Below, one piece after another: positions 49,198-55,971 of a stretch of 55,971 bases of DNA; the first letter of the stretch is position 1; each line of letters starts with the position of its first letter. The stretch is from Bacteroidales bacterium (GTDB taxonomy: Bacteria; Bacteroidota; Bacteroidia; Bacteroidales; UBA932): assembly GCA_017960545.1 (NCBI GenBank), contig JAGCYZ010000014.1, positions 1 through 55,971 of the forward strand, in the 5' to 3' direction. Position numbers and translations under genes: made by a program. The notes under the pieces were generated by a model. That model searched no databases. It was not told the origin of the DNA and was given only the letters and a program-made list of their open reading frames with translations.

Positions 49198-50531
49198 TTA
49201 ATTAATCTTGCTATGTCGTTCCCGAATGCCAGGAACATCAGCGCGAACAGCAGGAACATACCCACCATCTGCGCCACTACCATAAAGCGGTCCGAAGGCT
49301 TGCGCCTGGTGACCATCTCGTACAGGGTGAACAGGATGTGGCCTCCGTCCAGCCCCGGGATTGGCAGCAGGTTCATCACTCCAAGCATTATGGAAAGCAT
49401 TGCCATAATGTTGAGGAACTGGTTCCAGTCCCATACGGAAGGGAATACCTGTCCTATGGCTATGAAACTGCCAACCGACTTGTATGCCTGGGTTGAGGGC
49501 GTGGCCACCAGCCTGAGGTCGTCCACATAACCCACGATCATCTCCCAGGTGTATTTTATGCCTGCGGGAATGGCCGAAAGCGCAGAATAATTGATGTATT
49601 CCACTCCCGGCAGCTGCAGCGCCACGCCTATCTGTCCCAGCGTATCCACCTTGACATTGCAGGCGAGGGTGTCAGCCCCGCGCAGGAAAGTGGCTTCTAT
49701 GGTCTCGCCCTTGTGCTCCGCCAGTATTTCCCTGCAATCCTGAACAAACTGGAAGCTCCTTCCCTCGAAGGCCAGGATCCTGTCGCCCTTCTGAAGGCCG
49801 CTGCCTGCATTCGGGGACCCTTCCTGGAACTGGTCTATGACGAAGGGTATGGCCAGTTCGAACATAGTGCCGCCGTTCACCACCTCTCCTATCATAGACT
49901 GGTCTATGTATATGTCCAGGGTGTCCGTTCCGCGCAGGACCGTAGCCTTGCGTACTCCCTTGCGGGCGATGTCCGCCTGCAGGTCGTTGAAGGCAAGCGG
50001 CGCGCGCCCGTCCAGCAGCAGGATTTCGTCTCCGTTGCGGAAGCCCATCTCATAGGCCGTCTGGTTGACATATACCTTGTTCCCCTTGTTGCGGATGTAG
50101 GACCGGCCCTGAACCGCAAGTATGGAGGAGAAGATGATGATTGCCGTTATGAAGTTGAACAGCACTCCTCCGAACATTACCAGCAGCCTCTGCCAGGCGG
50201 GTTTGGTGCGGAACTCCCATTCCTTGGGTTCCTGCTTCATTGTTTCAAGGTCAAGGGACTCGTCAATCATTCCGTTGATCTTGCAGTAGCCGCCAAGGGG
50301 ACACCAGCCAATGCCGTATTCCGTCTCCCAGTCCTTTGCCTTTGGGAACAGCTTGACAAACCATTTGGCCTTTGTGCTGAAGAGTTTCCTGCCTCCGAAG
50401 TCAAAGAAGAGGAAGAACTTGTCCACCCGTATATGGAAGAGCTTGGCAAAGGTGAAATGCCCCAGCTCGTGAGTCAGAATAAGTATGGACAGGGCAAGTA
50501 TTACTTGCAAGGTTTTGAACAACGCCGTCAT
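49194..50531 (-). CDS. rseP: Site-2 intramembrane metalloprotease RseP
   Basis: The 445-residue protein has the zinc motif HELGH at about 21-25 in the first membrane helix, a periplasmic region with two PDZ-like domains (GFRNGDEILLLDGRAPLAFNDL and GSGLQKGDRILAFEGRSFQFVQD), and the second catalytic motif NLLPIPGLDGGHILF near residue 380. In other bacteria it cleaves anti-sigma factors and signal-peptide remnants. No anti-sigma factor is in the window, so its substrate here is open. It overlaps dxr by four bases upstream and DUF4837 by four downstream. Confidence 0.94.
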   Translation of the reverse strand: MTALFKTLQVILALSILILTHELGHFTFAKLFHIRVDKFFLFFDFGGRKLFSTKAKWFVKLFPKAKDWETEYGIGWCPLGGYCKINGMIDESLDLETMKQEPKEWEFRTKPAWQRLLVMFGGVLFNFITAIIIFSSILAVQGRSYIRNKGNKVYVNQTAYEMGFRNGDEILLLDGRAPLAFNDLQADIARKGVRKATVLRGTDTLDIYIDQSMIGEVVNGGTMFELAIPFVIDQFQEGSPNAGSGLQKGDRILAFEGRSFQFVQDCREILAEHKGETIEATFLRGADTLACNVKVDTLGQIGVALQLPGVEYINYSALSAIPAGIKYTWEMIVGYVDDLRLVATPSTQAYKSVGSFIAIGQVFPSVWDWNQFLNIMAMLSIMLGVMNLLPIPGLDGGHILFTLYEMVTRRKPSDRFMVVAQMVGMFLLFALMFLAFGNDIARLIK

Positions 50532-51676
50532 ATGAGTCTGTTAGCCCGGGCCAGGGTGTCCTCGTGGGTGAGGTATATGTCATCGAGCGATGGTTTTGCT
50601 ACAAATGCCGTACCTGCAATGCATTTTTCTATGATGGCGGGGATATCGTAAAAACCTATGCTGTTGTGAAGGTATGCCGCAACGGCTACCTCGTTGGCGG
50701 CGTTGAGCGCGCAGGGGATGTTCCCGCCCTTTTCCAGGGCGTCGAAAGCCAGCGCCAGGTTGGGGAACTTGTCCGTATCGGGCTCAAAGAAACTCAGGTG
50801 TCCCAGTGCCGCGAAATCCAGTTTGCGGTTGTCCAGCGACAGGCGCTGCGGGAAACTGAGGGCGAACTGGATGGGCTCGCGCATATCGGGGCAGCACATC
50901 TGGGCGATGACAGCGCCGTCTTCGAACTCCACCATCGAGTGGATCACTGATTCCGGGTGGACCACCACGTGTATGTCCGAAGGCTTTACGTCGAACAGCC
51001 ACCTAGCCTCCATCACTTCGAAGCCCTTGTTCATCATCGTTGCGGAATCGATGGTGACCTTTGCGCCCATATTCCAGTTGGGGTGCTTGAGCGCTTCGGC
51101 CGCCGTGGCGTGGGCTATGCGGTCCTTGTCCCACGCGCGGAAGGGACCGCCTGACGCAGTCAGGTGGATCTTTGTAAGCGCGTTGCCCTGGGCGCACAGC
51201 AGGCATTGGAATATTGCGGAATGCTCCGAATCCACCGGAAGGATGGGAGCGTTGTACTGCTTGGAAAGCGCCATTATGATGGAGCCCGCGGCAACAAGGG
51301 TCTCCTTGTTTGCCAGGGCGATTATCTTCCCTGCCTTTATGGCAGAAATCGTGGGCTGGAGGCCGCTGAAGCCCACCATTGCCGCGACAACGATGTCAAT
51401 GGCTTCGCCCTTGACCAGCTCGCAGATGGAACTGATCCCGCAGAAGACCTTGATGTCCTTGTCCTGGAGCGCGTCCGCAACCTCCTTGTATTTGGATTCG
51501 TTGCAGATGACTACGCTGGATGGATTGAATTCCAGGGCCTGAAGGATAAGCAGGCGGCTGTTGTTGTTGGCCGTGAGCAGGTCAACCTGGAAAAGGTCTT
51601 TATGGGCGCGGATCACGTCCAGGGTCTGGCTTCCTATGGATCCTGTGGAACCTAGAATGGCAATGTGGCGTTTCAT
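50528..51676 (-). CDS. dxr: 1-deoxy-D-xylulose 5-phosphate reductoisomerase
   Basis: The second step of the MEP isoprenoid pathway, converting DXP to MEP with NADPH. The 382 residues have the N-terminal Rossmann motif GSTGSIGSQTLDVIRAH (9-25), the VDSEHSAIFQCL active-site segment with its glutamate, LTASGGPFR (substrate loop), MGAKVTIDSATMMNKGFEVMEA and HPESVIHSMVEF. Length is normal. MEP products feed the undecaprenyl carrier made by UppS. Adjacent to rseP as in many bacteria. Confidence 0.96.
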   Translation of the reverse strand: MKRHIAILGSTGSIGSQTLDVIRAHKDLFQVDLLTANNNSRLLILQALEFNPSSVVICNESKYKEVADALQDKDIKVFCGISSICELVKGEAIDIVVAAMVGFSGLQPTISAIKAGKIIALANKETLVAAGSIIMALSKQYNAPILPVDSEHSAIFQCLLCAQGNALTKIHLTASGGPFRAWDKDRIAHATAAEALKHPNWNMGAKVTIDSATMMNKGFEVMEARWLFDVKPSDIHVVVHPESVIHSMVEFEDGAVIAQMCCPDMREPIQFALSFPQRLSLDNRKLDFAALGHLSFFEPDTDKFPNLALAFDALEKGGNIPCALNAANEVAVAAYLHNSIGFYDIPAIIEKCIAGTAFVAKPSLDDIYLTHEDTLARANRLI

Positions 51677-51677
51677 T

Positions 51678-52529
51678 TTAGAAGCTTATGTATTTTGTGG
51701 GGTCAACGGCATCCCCTTTATACCATAGTTCAAAGTGGAGGTGGTCACCGGTTGTAAGGGAGCCGGTATTGCCCACAAGGGCTATCGACGCTCCCGCAGA
51801 AACCTTGTCACCGGTCTTCTTCAAGAGTTTCTGGTTGTGCTTGTATATGGAAACGATGTCGTTTGCGTGCTGGATCTGGATGGTGTAGCCGCTCTCGTCG
51901 TTCCAGCCGGCAAAGATAACGGTTCCGTCCAGGATGGAAAGCACCACCGATCCCGCCGGGGCGGTGATGTCAATGTATGGATGCAGGACAGGGTCGTAGT
52001 CCTGGGAAACCACGCCGCTGAGCGGGGTGAAGAAATGCATTCCCTCTATGGTGAGCTGCCTGCCTTCGCCTCCGGAGATGGAGAACTGCTCCTCCTGCAT
52101 CACGGTCTGGCGCAGCAGGGAGTCCTTTCCGGCCAGGTATTCCGCTTCCAGTCCGGAAAGACGCCCTTCCTGGCTTGCCAGGATGGTGCTGTCGATGCGG
52201 TATGGCTCCTCTCCGTCCACAATTCGGCCGAGGTTGATGGAATAAAGCTCCCAGCGGGAGATGATGTTCTCCAGGGAATCTATCTTGAGGGCATTCTGGA
52301 TGGCGTCCCTTTTGGTCTGGGCGTTAGGATAACCCGGTATGGTGGTGCGGAGCGGTGTAAAGGCCACAAGGCAGTATGCGATGAGCGCCAGGATAACAAG
52401 AGTGCTTATTATTGCGGCTATGAAACTGCCGCGGGTAAACTTGCGTTCCCATATCTGCCTGTGGGACGCGTCATCTACCACGTTCACCCTGAAATCCTTG
52501 ACTTTATTCTCTTTTTTTGCTTTGGACAT
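51678..52529 (-). CDS. Membrane-anchored M23-family peptidase-like protein
   Basis: The 283-residue product has one membrane helix near residues 33-55 and a C-terminal LytM/M23 domain (about 165-283). Zinc ligands are plausible: HPYIDI (HxxxD with Asp) and GDHLHFELW (HLH). HNQ with its histidine corresponds to the usual second catalytic histidine. Before the domain lies a helical segment (LENIISRWELYSINLGRI). The first motif is HPYID instead of the usual HxGxD. It probably acts in, or regulates, peptidoglycan hydrolysis in the periplasm. First gene of the dxr-rseP-DUF4837 operon, one base from dxr. Confidence 0.85.
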   Translation of the reverse strand: MSKAKKENKVKDFRVNVVDDASHRQIWERKFTRGSFIAAIISTLVILALIAYCLVAFTPLRTTIPGYPNAQTKRDAIQNALKIDSLENIISRWELYSINLGRIVDGEEPYRIDSTILASQEGRLSGLEAEYLAGKDSLLRQTVMQEEQFSISGGEGRQLTIEGMHFFTPLSGVVSQDYDPVLHPYIDITAPAGSVVLSILDGTVIFAGWNDESGYTIQIQHANDIVSIYKHNQKLLKKTGDKVSAGASIALVGNTGSLTTGDHLHFELWYKGDAVDPTKYISF

Positions 52530-52539
52530 ACTTTTAAAC

Positions 52540-52547
52540 TAAATTTG
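52540..52547 (+). promoter_or_regulatory. ruvX operon promoter -7 element (near-leaderless)
   Basis: TAAATTTG matches the -7 consensus. Only six bases separate it from the ATG at 52554, so the transcript starts at or next to the initiation codon. Confidence 0.6.
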
Positions 52548-52553
52548 CAGGCT

Positions 52554-52973
52554 ATGGAGAGAATTCTGGGTATTGATTTCGGAAAAAAACGGACGGGAAT
52601 CGCGGTAAGCGACCCGCTGCGCATCTTCGCATCTCCCCTGGAAACCGTACCAACTGCAAAGATAATAGAATATCTCCAAAATTATGCCTCAAAGGAGCCG
52701 ATAAGCCTGTTCGTGGTGGGGTATCCCATCAATATGGACGGGAAGCCTTCGCAGGCGGCGGCCGATGTGGACGTGTTCCTGAAGACGCTTGCCAGGAAGT
52801 TCCCCTCCGTCCCCATAGTGACTGAGGACGAAAGGTTTACCTCCGTCCTGGCCCACAGGGCAATGATAGAAGGGGGGATGAAAAAAAGCGACCGCCGGGA
52901 CAAAAATTCCGTTGACAGGATCTCCGCGGCAATAATATTGCAGGGTTATTTGGACAGAAACCGGACTATATGA
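52554..52973 (+). CDS. ruvX: Putative pre-16S rRNA nuclease YqgF/RuvX
   Basis: The 139-residue protein has the RNase H-like fold of the YqgF family: RILGIDFGKKRTGIAVSDPL (N-terminal aspartate and loop), SLFVVGYPINMDGKPSQAA, VTEDERFTSVLAHRAM and, near the end, RRDKNSVDRISAAIILQGYL with the second catalytic aspartate. In E. coli it trims pre-16S rRNA. I start at ATG 52554; the frame remains open far upstream but without an initiation signal. It overlaps def by four bases. Confidence 0.92.
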   Translation: MERILGIDFGKKRTGIAVSDPLRIFASPLETVPTAKIIEYLQNYASKEPISLFVVGYPINMDGKPSQAAADVDVFLKTLARKFPSVPIVTEDERFTSVLAHRAMIEGGMKKSDRRDKNSVDRISAAIILQGYLDRNRTI

Positions 52974-53524
52974 TAAGACCTATTTACCTGTATGGGTCAG
53001 AGGTGCTCCGCCAGCAGGCGGCCCCCGCTGACCTTGAGAAGAAAGAAGAACTGACAGCGCTCGTCGCAGACCTTAAGGATACTCTCGCCGCCTCGGAAGG
53101 ATGCGGTCTGGCTGCGCCCCAGATAGGGGTGTCCCTCAGGGTGATCATAGTTGACGGAGACGTAATGACGGATGTCTATGACTATCTGGCCGGTTTCAAG
53201 AGGGTGATGATCAATCCGGTGATAGTGGAGTCCAGCGCAAGCAAATGCGAGTACAGCGAGGGCTGCCTTTCCGTGCCCGGCATCTATGCCGACGTAACCC
53301 GTCCGGACAGCATCACCATTGAATACTACGACGAAAACTTCCAGAAGAAGACCGAGAAACTGGACAAGTTTGCCTGCAGGATGGTACAGCACGAGATGTC
53401 CCATCTTGAAGGTGTCCTGTTCACGGACCTGGTGCCCCCCATCCGCAAGAAAATGCTTTCCAAGAAACTGGTGGGAATATCCAAAGGGAAGGTTTCGCCG
53501 CGTTACAACTATAAAATCAAATAG
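52970..53524 (+). CDS. def: Peptide deformylase
   Basis: Removes the formyl group from nascent N-terminal methionine. The 184 residues have the three family motifs: GCGLAAPQIGV (motif 1), EGCLSVPGIYADV (motif 2, with the metal cysteine) and QHEMSHLEGVLFTDL (motif 3, HExxH). The metal site Cys/His/His is complete. Its start overlaps the ruvX stop by four bases; two bases follow to the phosphohexomutase. Confidence 0.95.
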   Translation: MIRPIYLYGSEVLRQQAAPADLEKKEELTALVADLKDTLAASEGCGLAAPQIGVSLRVIIVDGDVMTDVYDYLAGFKRVMINPVIVESSASKCEYSEGCLSVPGIYADVTRPDSITIEYYDENFQKKTEKLDKFACRMVQHEMSHLEGVLFTDLVPPIRKKMLSKKLVGISKGKVSPRYNYKIK

Positions 53525-53526
53525 CT

Positions 53527-54891
53527 ATGGGAGCATTTCACGCATATGACATCAGGGGAATTTACGGCACTGATTTCAACGCCGATACCGCATATAAGGT
53601 AGGTTACTTCATTGTAGGCCTCCTTGAGGCGGACAAGGTGCTTGTTGGAAGGGACTGCAGGGTCTCCTCGCCGGAGATTCACGACAGCCTTGTGCGCGGA
53701 ATAACCGATGCCGGGGCGGATGTCCTGGACATTGGCCTCAGTTCTACTCCTATGGTTTATTTCGGTACCGTGCATTACGGGATGAAGGCATCGGTCCAGA
53801 TTACTGCGTCTCACAATCCGGCCCGTTACAACGGTCTCAAGGTGTCCAGGGAGAATGCCCTCCCGGTAGGATACGACACGGGTCTGGGGCAGATAGAGGC
53901 CTGGATAAGGGAGGGGAAACCCACTCCCGCCGCCCCGGTCAGGGGAAAGGTGACTGAGGTGGACATAATGGAAGATTACCTTGCCTTTATGATGCGCTTC
54001 AAAGAGGATTATTCCTCCCTGAACATTGCCTTTGACCTGTCAAACGGAATGGCCAACCTGTTTGCAAAGCAGGTTTTCGGCCAGGATCCCTGGTATATAT
54101 TCGATGAATTGGACGGCAGGTTCCCCAACCACGAGCCCAATCCGCTGGTGGCAAAGAACGTGGAACCGCTTATGCAGCTGGTGAAGGAAAAGGGAGCCGA
54201 CGTGGGTGTCATCTATGACGGAGACGCGGACAGGGTGATGTTTGTCGATGAAAAAGGCCAGTTTGTACCCCCGGACCTGGTGGTAGCCCTTATGGCGCGC
54301 TATTTCTGCGACCGCCGCGGATTCAGGAATCCGCGCGTCCTGCAGGAAATACGCAGTTCCAAATCAGTAGGGGAGTTCCTTGAAGGATACGGGGCTGAAC
54401 TTCACACCTGGAGGGTGGGCCGCGCCTACGCCGCTCCAAAGCTCCGTGAGATTGACGGACTTTGGGGAGGAGAGCTCGCCGGACATTACTATTTCAAGGA
54501 TTTCTTCTACTCTGACAGCGGCCTTCTGTCCTCGCTCATAGTGCTCAGCATTGTCAGCGACCTCAAGAAGGAAGGCATTACCCTCAGCGGGCAGATAGCC
54601 TCTATGCGCAAGTACAGGAATTCCGGAGAAATCAACTTCCGCGTGGAAGACAAGGCGGGTGCCATAGCGGCGGTGAGCGAACTGTTCGCTTCAAAGGAAA
54701 CCCCGCTGGCAAAGATGGACTTCGACGGCGTCAGGATGGAATTTGAGAAGTGGTGGTTCAACATCCGCCCTTCCAATACCGAGCCTTACCTCCGTTTCAT
54801 ATGCGAAGCCGTGAACGATGAATTGCTTGAAGAAAAAGTATCAATGGCTGAAGAACTCCTGAAAAAGGACTTCGGAGCCGTAAGAGAATAG
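53527..54891 (+). CDS. Phosphomannomutase/phosphoglucomutase
   Basis: This 454-residue alpha-D-phosphohexomutase interconverts hexose 6-phosphates and 1-phosphates. The catalytic phosphoserine loop is ITASHNPARYNGLK, the metal loop DGDADRVMFVDE, the sugar-binding region is GGELAGHYYFKDFFYSDSG, and the phosphate-binding loop near the end is RPSNTEPYLRFI. Substrate preference between mannose and glucose cannot be decided here. It feeds GDP-mannose or UDP-glucose precursors for surface polysaccharide. It lies in one operon with def and the M23/LysM protein. Confidence 0.9.
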   Translation: MGAFHAYDIRGIYGTDFNADTAYKVGYFIVGLLEADKVLVGRDCRVSSPEIHDSLVRGITDAGADVLDIGLSSTPMVYFGTVHYGMKASVQITASHNPARYNGLKVSRENALPVGYDTGLGQIEAWIREGKPTPAAPVRGKVTEVDIMEDYLAFMMRFKEDYSSLNIAFDLSNGMANLFAKQVFGQDPWYIFDELDGRFPNHEPNPLVAKNVEPLMQLVKEKGADVGVIYDGDADRVMFVDEKGQFVPPDLVVALMARYFCDRRGFRNPRVLQEIRSSKSVGEFLEGYGAELHTWRVGRAYAAPKLREIDGLWGGELAGHYYFKDFFYSDSGLLSSLIVLSIVSDLKKEGITLSGQIASMRKYRNSGEINFRVEDKAGAIAAVSELFASKETPLAKMDFDGVRMEFEKWWFNIRPSNTEPYLRFICEAVNDELLEEKVSMAEELLKKDFGAVRE

Positions 54892-54894
54892 ACG

Positions 54895-55932
54895 ATGAAC
54901 CTGAACCGAACAATACTGGCCGTGATGGCCGCAATGATTTGCATTGCCTCCTCCGGCCAGGAGATAACCCGAAAGAAGGCGGAGATACTCGTGCCCAGGC
55001 CCGCCATGCAGCCTGTCAAGTCGCTCGACCCGCTCAACCCCGACGTAATGGCAATGGACACCCTTGACACGTCCAGCCCGGCCCGTAAGATCATACTTTA
55101 TTCCGACAATACCTGGAGATATTGGATTGACGGTGACGTGGCAAGTGCAGACACAACCTATACCAAGCATTGGAACACCAATCCCGATGCGTACGGCCTG
55201 TCATACGACAATTTCCCCCTGCGTTCCTACGTTTGGCTGGCAGACTCTACAGACCGTTACCATTTCCCCGGCTCCATAACCCCCACAAAGGTATCTTCGC
55301 GTTACGGCAAGCGCCGCGGAAGGTATCACAGGGGAACCGATATGCCAATGCCCAAGGGGAGTGAGGTATATGCCACATTCGACGGCAAGGTCCGCGTGGC
55401 CAAGTATTCTTCCGGATACGGCAATCTGGTGGTGATACGCCATACCAACGGCCTGGAAACATTCTACGGGCATCTTTCCCAGATAAACGTAAAGCAGGAC
55501 CAGTGGGTTGAGGCCGGGCAGGTCATAGGCCTGTGCGGCGCCACGGGAAGGGCCAGCGGATCCCATCTGCATTACGAGGTCCGCTATCTGGGCTATGCCA
55601 TAGATCCAGAATGGATGTTGGATATGGACAGCCAGGAGCTCAGGCAGAGCGTCCTGGTGATAAGGAAGTCGATGTTGTACCCAGAAAGCAGCTATTCTCC
55701 CGAGTCTGACGACGAAGAGGAGGCCATTGCGGAGGCTGACGAGGCCGACCGCCTGGAGCAGGAGCGCCTGGAGGCCGAGCGCAAGGCCGCAAGGTACGTG
55801 ACCATCAGGTCCGGCGATACGCTCTCCACTATTGCCAAGCGCGAAGGCACCACCGTATCGGCGCTTTGCAAGCTCAACAACATCACTACAAAAACAATCC
55901 TGAGAGTGGGTCGCACTCTCAGGGTCAAGTAA
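54895..55932 (+). CDS. Secreted M23 metallopeptidase with C-terminal LysM domain
   Basis: A 345-residue exported peptidoglycan hydrolase. Signal peptide (ILAVMAAMICIASSGQE), then from about 145 an M23 domain with YHRGTDMPMPKGSEVYATFDGKV (HxGxD-type), YGHLSQINVKQDQWVEAGQVIGLCGATGRASGSHLHYEVRYLG (HLH), all zinc residues present, then an acidic linker (PESDDEEEAIAEADEADRLEQERLEAERKAARY) and one LysM domain (VTIRSGDTLSTIAKREGTTVSALCKLNN). LysM should bind the wall and present the endopeptidase. A second M23-like gene is divergent at 51678. The remaining 39 bases to the window edge show no gene. Confidence 0.92.
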   Translation: MNLNRTILAVMAAMICIASSGQEITRKKAEILVPRPAMQPVKSLDPLNPDVMAMDTLDTSSPARKIILYSDNTWRYWIDGDVASADTTYTKHWNTNPDAYGLSYDNFPLRSYVWLADSTDRYHFPGSITPTKVSSRYGKRRGRYHRGTDMPMPKGSEVYATFDGKVRVAKYSSGYGNLVVIRHTNGLETFYGHLSQINVKQDQWVEAGQVIGLCGATGRASGSHLHYEVRYLGYAIDPEWMLDMDSQELRQSVLVIRKSMLYPESSYSPESDDEEEAIAEADEADRLEQERLEAERKAARYVTIRSGDTLSTIAKREGTTVSALCKLNNITTKTILRVGRTLRVK

Positions 55933-55971
55933 AATTCCGGAGGAAGTCCCTTATCGGAGATTCTCGTACAG

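Noticed and set aside
51735..52973. 412-residue open frame ending as ruvX
   Set aside because: Only the last 139 residues match YqgF; the upstream part is antisense of the M23 gene and a -7 promoter element precedes the ATG at 52554.

Overview
The window looks like a piece of a Bacteroidota (probably Bacteroidales) chromosome of fairly high GC content, probably an uncultured gut-type lineage. Four things point there: repeated promoter -7 elements of the form TAnnTTTG with few Shine-Dalgarno sequences; Bacteroidota-specific families (NigD-like, DUF4837, Rpb6/omega-like RpoZ, LysM plus receptor-fold protein, 6-bladed beta-propeller lipoprotein); the gene order of the division cluster; and the BamD-RpoZ-RecN and UppS-BamA-Skp neighbourhoods. 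The genus cannot be fixed from the sequence alone. Coding density is very high and almost everything is core housekeeping. There are no transposases, phage genes or CRISPR arrays.

Positions 1-19480, all on the minus strand, hold the start of rpsO and a complete dcw (division and cell wall) cluster. Read 5' to 3' from 19480 down it is mraZ-rsmH-ftsL-ftsI-murE-mraY-murD-ftsW-murG-murC-ftsQ-ftsA-ftsZ, continuing with almost no gaps into gltX-rpiB-truB, a short YgjP-like metalloprotease and a family 2 glycosyltransferase. The mraZ promoter carries TGGAA-type repeats with an exact 10-bp period, a likely MraZ operator. Positions 19481-19846 are non-coding and full of palindromic repeats.

Positions 19847-25132 hold an outer-membrane-type protein, miaB, a lipoprotein, a SPOR-domain protein, rpoN (sigma-54) and radC. 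Positions 25202-27429 form a small accessory-looking locus: a membrane-anchored LytTR regulator divergent from a three-helix membrane protein and a beta-propeller lipoprotein, with a candidate LytTR direct repeat between them. tRNA-His follows, next to an unusually long perfect palindrome.

Positions 27651-37872 hold a carboxypeptidase-regulatory-domain protein, a biotin-dependent-type carboxyltransferase whose biotinyl domain lacks its lysine, a NigD-like lipoprotein, a zinc-site-less Fur homologue divergent from trxB, then bamD, rpoZ, recN, a LysM/receptor fusion and an OmpH/Skp protein. Positions 37920-47614 hold pdxJ, nadK, uppS, bamA, a second skp, korAB and gdhA. The last three link glutamate to 2-oxoglutarate to succinyl-CoA plus reduced ferredoxin.

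Positions 47677-48130 are a tRNA-Glu/rpsT/tRNA-Pro unit. Positions 48184-52529 (minus) are an M23 peptidase-dxr-rseP-DUF4837 operon, divergent from ruvX-def-phosphohexomutase-M23/LysM (52554-55932). Together the genes describe envelope growth: precursor supply (uppS, dxr, mur genes), septal synthesis (fts genes), outer membrane assembly (BamA, BamD, Skp) and wall remodelling (M23, SPOR, LysM).
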